In this document: one piece after another, positions 6,802 to 15,540 of the stretch
Numbering within the stretch: the stretch's first letter is position 1
How the letters are laid out: each line of letters opens with the position of its first letter
Source: UBA7446 sp965657545
GTDB taxonomy: Bacteria; Bacteroidota; Bacteroidia; Flavobacteriales; Flavobacteriaceae
Length of the DNA stretch: 43,274 nt
Direction of reading: 5' to 3'
Assembly: GCA_965657545.1 (NCBI GenBank)
Contig: CBFHOG010000013.1
Location: 1-43,274, forward strand
Position numbers and translations under genes: made by a program
Notes under the pieces: model-generated
Told to the model about the DNA's origin: nothing
Seen by the model: the letters and a program-made list of their open reading frames with translations, nothing else
Databases searched by the model: none

Positions 6802-8870
6802 AAAGTTTTAGAACCGAAATAGAAGATCCCATTGTTGAATACGATATCCTTGACTTAGAACGTAAAATATTTGCGTTTAAAGAAGGAACAATGGACGAAG
6901 AAAAGTTCCGAAGCCTTCGTTTGGCACGAGGTGTTTACGGACAGCGTCAGCAAGGCGTGCAAATGGTGCGCATTAAAATTCCTTATGGGAAATGTTCAGC
7001 AAAACAATTGCGTAGAATTGCTCAGGTTTCAGACGAGTACTCTAACGGTAACTTACACATCACCACACGTCAAGACATTCAAATCCATTATGTGTCCTTA
7101 GATAGAACGCCAGAACTTTGGGCAGAATTAGAACAAGACGACATTACCTTGCGAGAGGCTTGTGGAAACACCATTCGCAACGTAACCGCATCGGCTATGT
7201 CGGGTATTGACCCCAATGAGCCATTTGACGTAACGCCTTATGCTAAAGCCTTTTTTGAATATTTCTTACGCAATCCCATTTGCCAAGATATGGGGCGAAA
7301 AATTAAAATCGCTTTTTCTAGTTCAGCTAAAGATGATGCGATAACATTTACGCATGACATCGGATTTATTCCTGCATTGAAAAATGGCATACGCGGATTC
7401 AAAATGCTTGTCGGTGGTGGTATTGGTACGCAACCAAGAGTTGCTGACGTCATTCAAGAGTTTATTTCAGTAGAGGAATTTATTCCGTTCACAGAAGCTG
7501 TTGTACGTGTTTTTGACCAATACGGAGAACGTAATCGCCGGAACAAAGCGCGCATGAAGTTCTTAATCAAAGAGCAGGGTTTTGAAGTCTTTAAGAACAG
7601 AGTACATGACGTTTATCAATCTATTTCTCCAAAAACAATTGATATTATCCCCAGTGAAAACACAACAGAAAAGACAGCCAATTTTGACGCTGATACAGCT
7701 GTTGATGTTCATTTTGCAACATGGAAAGAAAACAACGTGTTTTCACAAAAGCAAGACGGATTAGTAGCCGTTGGAATTGCTATTGACCGAGGTGATATTT
7801 CATCTGACAAAGCGCGTGCACTAGCCGAAGTGGTTGATTCATTTTGTGGCGATGACTTGCGCTTCACTATTGGACAAAGTATTTTGCTTAGGGGAATTAA
7901 AGAAGCTAACCTACCTGCACTTTACCAAGCGCTACAGCAATTAGACTTAGCAAAAGCAGGGTATCATAAAATCAATGATATTGTGGCTTGCCCAGGAACA
8001 GATACGTGTAATTTAGGAATTGCAAGCAGCATGGGGTTAGCTGAAGAATTACAACGTGTTATTGAAGAAGAATATCCCGCAATAATCTCAAAACACAACC
8101 TAAACATTAAAATTAGTGGGTGTATGAATGCCTGTGGGCAACATGCCATTGCTGATATTGGTTTTCAAGGAATGACAGTAAAAGCGAATGGAAATATTGC
8201 TCCGGCTACACAAGTATTGTTGGGTGGAGGCATATTAGGAAATGGCGAAGGGAGATATGCCGACAAAGCATTGAAAGTTCCTGCTAAGCGCACTCCTCAA
8301 GTGCTGCGTTGGTTATTGGAAGATTTTGATACAAATGCACAGTCAGAAGAATCGTTTTTACAGTATTATCTGAGAAAAGAAACGGATTATTTCTACCAAA
8401 ACCTAAAAGGCTATGCAGACACCACCAATCTAACTCGATCAGATTTTGTTGACTGGGGAAATGAAGAAGTATACAAAAAAGCCATTGGCGTAGGCGAATG
8501 TGCGGGGGTAACCATTGATCTCGTCCAAACCTTATTGTTTGATGCAGAAGAACATGTTGAGAAAGCAAAAACTGCCTTAGATAATAAAGAATGGGCAAAC
8601 AGTATTTATTACAGTTATTCCGGGAGAATTAGAGCAGCAAAAGCGCTACTTACAACGCGTTCTGCAAAAATCAATTCACACCACTCTATTATTGATGCTT
8701 TTGAAACGCATTTCCCAACGTATCATAGCATAGATAAAATATCTTTTGGCGAAGTAACAAGACTATTAAACACAACATCCCCTAGCGAAGCATTTGCTAA
8801 TAGCTACTACAACGAAGCATTGCACGTAATGGACTGGATAAAAGAATTTAGACATGCACAACAAAATTAA
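6798..8870 (+). CDS. Siroheme sulfite/nitrite reductase with C-terminal HEPN domain
   Basis: A 690-residue protein. Residues 1 to about 540 are a ferredoxin-dependent siroheme reductase: duplicated half domains with TRQDIQIHYV near 91-100, and siroheme-[4Fe-4S] cysteines CPGTDTC (398, 404) and CMNAC (442, 446). The genomic context (APS reductase, siroheme synthesis) makes sulfite the likely substrate, reduced by six electrons to sulfide. From about 565 to the end is an all-helical extension rich in Lys, Tyr and Glu, with the look of a HEPN domain (EEHVEKAKTALDNKEW, YYSYSGRIRAAKALL). The role of this extension is not known. Electrons probably come from the ferredoxin encoded at 11212. Sulfite versus nitrite cannot be settled from sequence alone. 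Confidence 0.92.
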   Translation: MKSFRTEIEDPIVEYDILDLERKIFAFKEGTMDEEKFRSLRLARGVYGQRQQGVQMVRIKIPYGKCSAKQLRRIAQVSDEYSNGNLHITTRQDIQIHYVSLDRTPELWAELEQDDITLREACGNTIRNVTASAMSGIDPNEPFDVTPYAKAFFEYFLRNPICQDMGRKIKIAFSSSAKDDAITFTHDIGFIPALKNGIRGFKMLVGGGIGTQPRVADVIQEFISVEEFIPFTEAVVRVFDQYGERNRRNKARMKFLIKEQGFEVFKNRVHDVYQSISPKTIDIIPSENTTEKTANFDADTAVDVHFATWKENNVFSQKQDGLVAVGIAIDRGDISSDKARALAEVVDSFCGDDLRFTIGQSILLRGIKEANLPALYQALQQLDLAKAGYHKINDIVACPGTDTCNLGIASSMGLAEELQRVIEEEYPAIISKHNLNIKISGCMNACGQHAIADIGFQGMTVKANGNIAPATQVLLGGGILGNGEGRYADKALKVPAKRTPQVLRWLLEDFDTNAQSEESFLQYYLRKETDYFYQNLKGYADTTNLTRSDFVDWGNEEVYKKAIGVGECAGVTIDLVQTLLFDAEEHVEKAKTALDNKEWANSIYYSYSGRIRAAKALLTTRSAKINSHHSIIDAFETHFPTYHSIDKISFGEVTRLLNTTSPSEAFANSYYNEALHVMDWIKEFRHAQQN

Positions 8871-9615
8871 CGGAAGCCTTACCATTGTTGGTGCAGGTCC
8901 TGGGGATCCAGAACTGATCACACTAAAAGCCATCCGTGCTGTTGAGCAAGCGGATATTATTTTATATGACGCATTAGTAAACCCCGTTATATTGACGCAC
9001 AACACTTTGGGCAAGCATTATTTTGTAGGAAAGCGAAAAGGCGAACATTCGTTTAAGCAATCTGAAATAAACACCATGCTTGTGGATTTTGTTCTTGAAA
9101 GAAAAAATGTGGTACGCCTTAAAGGCGGTGATGTCTCGGTTTTTGCGCGAGCTGCGGAAGAAATCACACATGCAGAACGCTTTGGTATTTCGGCTAAACT
9201 CATCCCTGGAATTTCTTCTTTCACAGGAATTGCTGCAGCACACCGTATCCCACTAACCAAACGTTGTATGTATGAAAGCATTTGGGTTACAACAGGATAT
9301 ACTTGCGACGGAAAACCCTCGGAAGATATTACACATGCAGCGCAATCATCTGCAACTGTGGTAATTCTTATGGGTATGACACATCTTGAAGAAATCATAT
9401 CTATATTCAAAAAACACAAACCCGCAGACTATCCTGTTGGAATTGTTCAAAATGGCACAATGCCAGACGAAAAATGGGTGACTGGAACACTACATACTAT
9501 TGTAAAACGTGTTAAAGATGAGGGGGTTAGCAATCCAGCCACTATATTTGTAGGATCTGCTGTGGAAGACAAAACAGCATTGTGGAATATTCAAAAGGAA
9601 ATCCAACACGCATGA
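8854..9615 (+). CDS. cobA: Uroporphyrinogen-III C-methyltransferase
   Basis: A 253-residue SAM-dependent methylase that converts uroporphyrinogen III to precorrin-2, the first committed step to siroheme. Motifs include VGAGPGDPELITLKA (about 12-26), DALVNP and RLKGGDVSVFARAAEE. It is the stand-alone form, corresponding to the C-terminal part of CysG. It overlaps the sulfite reductase by 17 bases and is followed by the other half of the siroheme pathway. The product is needed for the sulfite reductase encoded just upstream. Confidence 0.95.
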   Translation: MHNKINGSLTIVGAGPGDPELITLKAIRAVEQADIILYDALVNPVILTHNTLGKHYFVGKRKGEHSFKQSEINTMLVDFVLERKNVVRLKGGDVSVFARAAEEITHAERFGISAKLIPGISSFTGIAAAHRIPLTKRCMYESIWVTTGYTCDGKPSEDITHAAQSSATVVILMGMTHLEEIISIFKKHKPADYPVGIVQNGTMPDEKWVTGTLHTIVKRVKDEGVSNPATIFVGSAVEDKTALWNIQKEIQHA

Positions 9616-10184
9616 ATACACTCTACCCTATCTTCTTAAAGACAGAGCAATTACATGTCCTTATTGTAGGGGGAGGGTTTGTTGCATTGGAAAAACTAGA
9701 ATTCTTGTTTAAATCATCTCCAAATGCAAGAGTTACGCTTGTTAGTCCAATGGTGCGAGAAGAAACACAAGCTTTTATTGCAGACAAAAACGTCACAGTA
9801 ATTAAACGTTCTTTTCACAGAAAATTTTTGAGAGGGAAAAATATTGTAATCGCCACAACAGATGTGCCAAAAGTAAACGAACGCGTTTACAAACTATGTA
9901 GAAAAAGGAACACGTTGATCAATGTGGCTGACAATCCACCACTTTGCGATTTTTATATGGGAGGTATTGTTACAAAAGGAAATTTAAAAATCGCGATTTC
10001 AACAAACGGAAAATCTCCTACTTTAGCAAAACGAATGCGTCAGTGGTTGGAAGGCTTTTTGCCAGAAGAAACAGACGCACTTCTAGATAAACTATACGAA
10101 TATCGAAACAGCTTAAAGGGTGATTTTGAGCAAAAAATTGTAGCTATGAATGCATTAACAGAAAAATTACTCGAAAAAAAATGA
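9612..10184 (+). CDS. Precorrin-2 dehydrogenase / sirohydrochlorin ferrochelatase
   Basis: A 190-residue protein equivalent to the N-terminal part of CysG (or Met8p/SirC): an NAD-binding Rossmann domain (LIVGGGFVALEKLEFL, about 17-32), then the dimerisation/ferrochelatase region (NVADNPPLCDFYMGG, STNGKSPTLAKRMR). It oxidises precorrin-2 to sirohydrochlorin and probably inserts iron to make siroheme. The ATG at 9612 overlaps the cobA stop and matches the family start (YPIFLKTEQLHVLIVGGG); a longer reading from 9582 is not supported. It completes siroheme synthesis within the operon. Confidence 0.9.
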   Translation: MNTLYPIFLKTEQLHVLIVGGGFVALEKLEFLFKSSPNARVTLVSPMVREETQAFIADKNVTVIKRSFHRKFLRGKNIVIATTDVPKVNERVYKLCRKRNTLINVADNPPLCDFYMGGIVTKGNLKIAISTNGKSPTLAKRMRQWLEGFLPEETDALLDKLYEYRNSLKGDFEQKIVAMNALTEKLLEKK

Positions 10185-11215
10185 TTAAAACTGATATTAT
10201 AATTATTGGGGCAGGGCCCGTTGGACTCTTTGCAATTTTTGAAGCAGGTCTTATGAAACTTCGTTGTCATCTTATAGACGCCATTCCACAACCTGGGGGT
10301 CAACTTGCTGAAATTTATCCTAAAAAACCGATTTATGATATCCCTGGTTATCCATCTGTATTAGCAGGAGAATTAGTGGATAAGTTGATGGAGCAAGCTG
10401 CACCATTTAAACCCGGATTTACCTTAGGAGAACGCGCAGACAGTATCGAGAAACAAGAAGATGGAACATTCATTGTTACTACAAGTAAAGGCACACAGCA
10501 TCACGCTCCTGTAGTAATGATTGCTGGTGGCTTAGGTAGTTTTGAACCAAGAAAACCACTTATTAGCAACATCGCTGATTTTGAAGACAAAGGCGTGCGC
10601 TACATTGTCAAAGACCCAGACCAATTTGAAGGAAAAGACATGGTCATTTCGGGTGGTGGCGATTCGGCACTTGATTGGGCAATTTATTTTGCAGAAAAAG
10701 GAAGCTTTGTGCATTTGGTACACAGAAGTGATCGCTTTAGAGCGCACAAAGACTCTGTTGCACGCGCATACGAATTAGCTGATAATGGAAAAATGCAACT
10801 TCACACGTTTGGAGAAGTAAAAGAACTTGAAGGAACTGACGAACTTGAATCAGTTGTCATTCATACCAAAGAAAATAAAACAATCGTAAAAACAGATTTA
10901 TGGTTTCCATTGTTTGGACTGTCGCCAAAACTTGGCCCTATTGGAGACTGGGGATTGGAAATTGAAAAAAATGCCATTGTAGTAGATACGTTTGATTACC
11001 AAACAAATCTTCCTGGTATTTTTGCGATTGGAGATGTAAATACATATCCGGGGAAACTAAAACTGATTTTATGTGGTTTTCACGAGGCAACACTTGCCGT
11101 TCAAACCGCATATAAAATCATCAATCCAGACAAAAAATTTACACTTAAATACACAACCGTTCAAGGAGTCCAAGGATTTGAGAATGAACAACCTAAAGAA
11201 ACCGTTACTTCGTGA
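10181..11215 (+). CDS. Ferredoxin-NADP+ reductase, thioredoxin-reductase type
   Basis: A 344-residue flavoprotein with an FAD-binding GAGPVGLFA near the N-terminus and an NAD(P)-binding ISGGGDSALDWA (about 157-168). It lacks the CxxC redox centre of thioredoxin reductase, which is the hallmark of TrxR-like ferredoxin-NADP+ reductases (YumC family). GDVNTYPGKLKLILCGFHEA near the C-terminus also fits that family. Its place between siroheme genes and a ferredoxin gene suggests it moves electrons from NADPH to the ferredoxin for sulfite reduction. Start and stop overlap both neighbours by four bases. Confidence 0.9.
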   Translation: MIKTDIIIIGAGPVGLFAIFEAGLMKLRCHLIDAIPQPGGQLAEIYPKKPIYDIPGYPSVLAGELVDKLMEQAAPFKPGFTLGERADSIEKQEDGTFIVTTSKGTQHHAPVVMIAGGLGSFEPRKPLISNIADFEDKGVRYIVKDPDQFEGKDMVISGGGDSALDWAIYFAEKGSFVHLVHRSDRFRAHKDSVARAYELADNGKMQLHTFGEVKELEGTDELESVVIHTKENKTIVKTDLWFPLFGLSPKLGPIGDWGLEIEKNAIVVDTFDYQTNLPGIFAIGDVNTYPGKLKLILCGFHEATLAVQTAYKIINPDKKFTLKYTTVQGVQGFENEQPKETVTS

Positions 11216-11538
11216 GTGCAGACATTAGCATTACGGTCGTTGACCGAGAGGGAACTGAACATAAATTTTCCGTTCCAACAGATATGAATTTAAATTTAAT
11301 GGAAGTTTGCAAGGGGTTTGAACTTCCCGTTGAGGGAATTTGTGGTGGCATGGCCATGTGCGCTTCGTGTCAAGTGTATATTGTCACTGATGAACACTTT
11401 GGTGAACGAAACGATGACGAAGAAGCGATGCTTGACGAAGCTTATTATGTGAAAGACAATTCAAGATTAGGTTGTCAAATTCCCATAACACCCGAATTAG
11501 ACGGACTTAAAGTGGCTTTGGCACCGGAAGCTCCTTAA
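11212..11538 (+). CDS. [2Fe-2S] ferredoxin
   Basis: A 108-residue adrenodoxin-type ferredoxin with cluster cysteines at 44, 50, 53 and 88 (GICGGMAMCASC, then RLGCQI). The start codon is GTG and overlaps the reductase stop (GTGA). As the last gene of the operon it is the likely electron carrier between the reductase upstream and the siroheme enzyme. Only 7 bases separate its stop from the convergent gene, with no terminator hairpin seen. Confidence 0.93.
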   Translation: MSADISITVVDREGTEHKFSVPTDMNLNLMEVCKGFELPVEGICGGMAMCASCQVYIVTDEHFGERNDDEEAMLDEAYYVKDNSRLGCQIPITPELDGLKVALAPEAP

Positions 11539-11545
11539 CGCAATT

Positions 11546-12541
11546 TTAATTTAAAAATTCCCTTACCCGTAGCGCTGCATTTTCACGAATGTCTTGCCAA
11601 AAGAAAGATACATCGAATCGGTGATAGTCTTTAACAAATGATACCCAAAAACGTTTAGGTACTTTAGGTAAGCTTACCCAGAGTAAACCATCGGTAACTT
11701 CAACGGTAAGACATGAAGGAATTAATTGCTGATCATAATAAAGTAAGCCCTTATGATTGGAGAATTCGCTTGTTGTAGTGCTATCCCAAGTTACGGGATT
11801 GGTCGTTACTGCCCCTTTGTACCAATCGGCATATTTGGGCAGCTTTCCCATCTTATAACTATTCCAACTCACAAAGCCACCCGTTTGTTCCGGAGTAACA
11901 AGAGGCTTTACATATTTAAACTCATTTTCATCAACACGAGTACCGGCTAAATATGCAGCCACTAGTTGTTGCTGAAGTTTGGTGCCATCAAAGAATTCTT
12001 GAACAATTTTTTTAAGATGGATAGCCCCTTGACTATGACCTGCCAAAATAATGGGACGACCCTTATTTTCAAAATTTAAATAATATTCAAAAGCTGCTTT
12101 AACATCCTCATAAGCCAGCGCTTTTGCTTCTTGTCCACCTTGACTTAAGTAGGGTTCAAAAAAAGCACGATAATGATTTTGACGGTAATATGGCACAAAT
12201 AGTCGCGCAGCATTTGCCCACGCTGAAGCCTGAAAAGGAATAATCCATTTTTGTACGCCATCACAAATTATACTGTCTTGGACGGTAGCGTTCCAGCGGG
12301 TGTCTTTTTTATCTGTTAAAAGTGTAGGATATACAAAAAATACATCGGCTTGAAGGCTATCTGAAAATTCACTTACGGATTTTCCGTCGGGTGTTTTACC
12401 TGCATAAACCGCCCAATTTGCTTTGTTCTCGTATGAAATAGATAAAGGACTAGCCATAAACGTTGTGGTCTTGTAGTGAATACCACAAGAAGTTAAGCAC
12501 AGCAGACCAATACCTAACAAAAATAATTTCCGAGGATGCAT
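11546..12541 (-). CDS. DUF3089 domain lipoprotein, alpha/beta-hydrolase fold
   Basis: A 331-residue protein with a lipoprotein signal (LFLLGIGLLCLTSC; lipid-modified Cys about residue 19) and a DUF3089 domain. The nucleophile-elbow GHSQGAIH (GxSxG) marks a serine hydrolase of the alpha/beta fold. The substrate is not known. A reading from 12556 would use TTG; the ATG at 12541 puts the signal peptide directly at the N-terminus and is preferred. It diverges from sodC and converges on the ferredoxin gene. Confidence 0.85.
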   Translation of the reverse strand: MHPRKLFLLGIGLLCLTSCGIHYKTTTFMASPLSISYENKANWAVYAGKTPDGKSVSEFSDSLQADVFFVYPTLLTDKKDTRWNATVQDSIICDGVQKWIIPFQASAWANAARLFVPYYRQNHYRAFFEPYLSQGGQEAKALAYEDVKAAFEYYLNFENKGRPIILAGHSQGAIHLKKIVQEFFDGTKLQQQLVAAYLAGTRVDENEFKYVKPLVTPEQTGGFVSWNSYKMGKLPKYADWYKGAVTTNPVTWDSTTTSEFSNHKGLLYYDQQLIPSCLTVEVTDGLLWVSLPKVPKRFWVSFVKDYHRFDVSFFWQDIRENAALRVREFLN

Positions 12542-12586
12542 GACAATTTTTTTCAAATATGCATAAAATTCAATTACTTTAGTAAC

Positions 12587-13093
12587 ATGAAAAAGACATT
12601 ACTACTATTTATACTCATAACAGCAGTCATTGGCTGTCAACGCAGTCAATTAGAAATTGGACTAAACCCAAAAAGCGGATCTGATGCTGCTGGTTTTGCA
12701 TTGCTTAATGAAAAAAACGGTTTGGTGGAACTAAGCGTTACCATTCGTGGATTAGATGAAGGCACGCATGCCATTCATTTACACGAAAAAGCAGATTGCT
12801 CCTCTGATGATGGCAAATCAACGGGAGGACATTGGAATCCAACTTTCGAATCGCATGGTGCTTGGGGCAATGAAACAGGCTATCACAAAGGGGATATAGG
12901 AAATTTTGAAGTTGGTGCAGACGGTATCGGTCGCGTATATTTTGAGACTGATGAGTGGTGTATTGGCTGTGAAGACGATACCAAAAATATTTTAGGAAAA
13001 GCCATTATTGTGCATCAAGGGGCAGATGATTTTGTTTCGCAACCTTCTGGTGCAGCAGGAGCGCGTATAAGTTGCGCTGGGATTTTGGAATAG
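12587..13093 (+). CDS. sodC: Cu/Zn superoxide dismutase, lipoprotein
   Basis: A 168-residue periplasmic SOD with a lipoprotein signal (LLLFILITAVIGC). Copper and zinc ligands are visible in HLHEKADC, GHWNP, HKGDIGN and the C-terminal IIVHQGADDF; structural cysteines lie in KADC and RISCAG. It turns superoxide into hydrogen peroxide. The ATG at 12587 is used; the reading from 12536 adds an unrelated N-terminal extension. An acidic insertion with two cysteines (DEWCIGCEDDTKN), not part of the classical core, precedes the last ligand. Confidence 0.93.
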   Translation: MKKTLLLFILITAVIGCQRSQLEIGLNPKSGSDAAGFALLNEKNGLVELSVTIRGLDEGTHAIHLHEKADCSSDDGKSTGGHWNPTFESHGAWGNETGYHKGDIGNFEVGADGIGRVYFETDEWCIGCEDDTKNILGKAIIVHQGADDFVSQPSGAAGARISCAGILE

Positions 13094-13834
13094 CTATTTT
13101 TTAACTTGGCCTATTGCTTCAGCAATTTGCGCAACCAGGGCTTCATTTGATTTTGTAAGGTCAAATTTCATAGGTGGCTTGATGTGCATGGTCTGCTTGA
13201 TTCCTTTCTTCTTTATGAAAATTCCTTTTTTGTCAAACGACCGGCGAAATCCATCAATTTGAATCGGAACCACCACGGGGTTATAGGTCTTAATAATGTG
13301 TAAGGTTCCTTTTCTAACGGGTGCAAAGGGTCTGGTAGTCCCTTGCGGAAAAGTGATGACCCACCCATCATTCAATGCTTTTCCAATATTGGAAATATCG
13401 CTCATTTTAACCTGGCGATTAACATCTTTTCCTTTTTCACGCCAAGTACGCTCTACCGAAATAGAACCCGTGTAAGCCAAAATTCTAGGTAAAATTCCAG
13501 CCTTCATGGTTTCCTTAGCTGCAATATAATAGACATTTAGTTTTGGTCGCCATATATAGCTCAAGTAATTCAAGTTATCATCCCTACCCGCCAAACTTGC
13601 AAAAAACACATGCATCATGGCGGTTACATCGGCAAAATAAGTCTGGTGATTAGAAATGAATAAAACATTTTTATCGGGCAATTGACGAATGATTTCAGAG
13701 CCACGAATCTGCAAATCGTTAAATCCATTAAAGCGCTTGCGTGTGATACATCCCAAAAGACGAATGAGCCACAGCTTAATAAACAGGTAATGTCCGAAAG
13801 GATTTCGTTTTAACACGATTTGGTTTTGTTGCAC
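13094..13834 (-). CDS. 1-acyl-sn-glycerol-3-phosphate acyltransferase (PlsC family)
   Basis: A 246-residue membrane-associated acyltransferase of phospholipid synthesis. Motif I reads NHQTYFAD, with one more residue between His and Asp than the classical NHX4D. Motif III is FPQGTTRPF (FPEGTR type), and motif IV is near VVPIQIDGFRR. The start is a GTG; no ATG occurs before about residue 72. The TATTTTTG promoter-like box (13834-13841) abuts that GTG, so translation may instead begin at the in-frame GTG at 13816. It could also act on a specialised lipid rather than phosphatidic acid. Confidence 0.85.
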   Translation of the reverse strand: MQQNQIVLKRNPFGHYLFIKLWLIRLLGCITRKRFNGFNDLQIRGSEIIRQLPDKNVLFISNHQTYFADVTAMMHVFFASLAGRDDNLNYLSYIWRPKLNVYYIAAKETMKAGILPRILAYTGSISVERTWREKGKDVNRQVKMSDISNIGKALNDGWVITFPQGTTRPFAPVRKGTLHIIKTYNPVVVPIQIDGFRRSFDKKGIFIKKKGIKQTMHIKPPMKFDLTKSNEALVAQIAEAIGQVKK

Positions 13835-13891
13835 AAAAATACAAAAGGTTAGTCAATCGGCATAAAACAAGAAAACCTGTACCTTTATGGC

Positions 13892-14602
13892 ATGTTACAA
13901 CTTCAATGGAGACGTCTATTTCTGTTCTTTTTATTGGGAGTATTGCTAGCGTGTAATTCTAGAAATCACCAAAAAAAACCGCAGAAAATTATTTCAAATC
14001 CCCCAGTCGTTACACAAAAAAAAATAATAGAAAATAAAGACAAGTCGGGATTACCGCTAACAGCCGAAAATGCTATTCCCTTTTTAAAAGATTTTGCAGA
14101 AAACAACCCTGAAAACAAAGTGCGTATAGAAACACCATTGGGCAGCTTTGATATATTGTTGTTTGAACAAACCCCCTATCACAGGGCAAATTTTATTTTC
14201 CTCACCAAAAAAAAATATTTTGATGACACTTACTTTCATCGTGTTGTACCAGAATTTATCATTCAAGGGGGGAATTCAGATAATTATGATACGGGACAAA
14301 AACGAAGAAAAATTGGGAAATACTTACTTCCACCAGATACGCGCAATGGGCTGAAACACCATCGCGGTGTTGTTTCTATGCCTAGTAGTGAAATTGAAAA
14401 CCCACATAAGCTGGCATCTCCTTATGAGTTTTTTATTGTACAAAAAACACCAGGCGCATACCATTTAGACGGAAATTATACTGTTTTTGGCAAAGTGATT
14501 CGCGGTATGGATGTAGTGGATGCCATAAATGCATTACCAACTGACAAACGCGAGTGGCCACTTACCAATATGCGGATGCGTGTAACTATTTTAAATCAAT
14601 AA
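13892..14602 (+). CDS. Peptidyl-prolyl cis-trans isomerase, cyclophilin type, lipoprotein
   Basis: A 236-residue protein with a lipoprotein signal (LFLFFLLGVLLAC, Cys about 21), a charged linker to about residue 85, and a cyclophilin domain (TPLGSFDILLFEQTPYHRAN, FHRVVPEFIIQGG, GVVSMP, YTVFGKVIRGMDVVDAI). It speeds proline isomerisation during folding of exported proteins. Placement at a membrane, probably facing the periplasm, follows from the lipobox. oxyR starts 2 bases after its stop. Confidence 0.92.
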   Translation: MLQLQWRRLFLFFLLGVLLACNSRNHQKKPQKIISNPPVVTQKKIIENKDKSGLPLTAENAIPFLKDFAENNPENKVRIETPLGSFDILLFEQTPYHRANFIFLTKKKYFDDTYFHRVVPEFIIQGGNSDNYDTGQKRRKIGKYLLPPDTRNGLKHHRGVVSMPSSEIENPHKLASPYEFFIVQKTPGAYHLDGNYTVFGKVIRGMDVVDAINALPTDKREWPLTNMRMRVTILNQ

Positions 14603-14604
14603 TC

Positions 14605-15540
14605 ATGACCATTACCCAACTTAAATATTGTATTGCTGTTGCTGAATATCGCAATTTCACTACTGCCGCCGAACATGCTTTTGTAACACAACCTACACTG
14701 AGCATGCAAATTCAAAAGCTGGAGCAAGAACTCGACATAACTATTTTTGATCGGACTCAAAAACCCATAGGACTTACGCCTGTTGGGGAAAAAATTATAA
14801 CGCAAGCGAAACGGATTGTCGCTGAGTCTGAACGTATGCTAGATGTTGTAGATCAGGAAAAAGGAGTTATTGGCGGCACGTTTAAACTGGGTATTATTCC
14901 TACCATCATGCCAACATTGTTACCCATGTTTTTACAAACTGTTCTCAAAGCATATCCGCAATTGGTGTTGGAAATTGAAGAAATGCCAACACAACAGATA
15001 TTGGAGCACTTAGAAAAAGGCACGCTTGATGCAGGAATTGCTGCCACCCCTTTGACTACAGAACACATCATAGAAAAACCATTGTATTATGAACCTTTTA
15101 TGGTATATGCACCTACCCATTCGAAGTTAAATGCAGAAAAAACCATTACTTCGGAAATGTTTAGCACAGAGCGTATGTTATTGCTACAAGACGGGCATTG
15201 TTTTCGGAATTCTGCATTGAATATATGTCAGTTACAATACGATAGTCCAACCCCTTTTGAAATTAAAAGTGGAAGCTTTGAGACACTTGTACAATTAGCA
15301 AATGAAGGCTTGGGTATTACACTACTTCCATATTTAAATGCACGACAATTAGGACAAGAGCATCAGAAAAATCTTAAATCTTTTAGCGTACCAGAACCCG
15401 CTCGAGAAATAAGTGTTATATATCACAAACGCGAATTAAAAATGCATATAATTGAAGCTTTACATGATAAAATCCGTGCAATAATTCGTGGCGCGATAGT
15501 GTACGAAGACGTAAAAATTATAAGTCCAAAGTCAAGTTAG
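14605..15540 (+). CDS. oxyR: Hydrogen-peroxide-inducible activator OxyR (LysR family)
   Basis: A 311-residue LysR-type regulator: winged helix at residues 1-60 (MTITQLKYCIAVAEYRNF) and a substrate-like redox domain. The two peroxide-sensing cysteines fall at 199 and 208 (GHCFRNSALNIC), the same numbers as in E. coli OxyR, which makes the assignment strong. It senses H2O2 by forming that disulfide and activates antioxidant genes. The ATG at 14605 gives the right N-terminus; a longer reading from 14554 would overlap the cyclophilin gene. sodC, trxB and this gene lie within 5 kb, but no shared operator was identified. Confidence 0.95.
   Translation: MTITQLKYCIAVAEYRNFTTAAEHAFVTQPTLSMQIQKLEQELDITIFDRTQKPIGLTPVGEKIITQAKRIVAESERMLDVVDQEKGVIGGTFKLGIIPTIMPTLLPMFLQTVLKAYPQLVLEIEEMPTQQILEHLEKGTLDAGIAATPLTTEHIIEKPLYYEPFMVYAPTHSKLNAEKTITSEMFSTERMLLLQDGHCFRNSALNICQLQYDSPTPFEIKSGSFETLVQLANEGLGITLLPYLNARQLGQEHQKNLKSFSVPEPAREISVIYHKRELKMHIIEALHDKIRAIIRGAIVYEDVKIISPKSS

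Noticed and set aside
9582..9611. Longer start for the siroheme synthase subunit
   Set aside because: The extra ten residues overlap cobA in another frame; the ATG at 9612 gives the standard family N-terminus and a four-base overlap.
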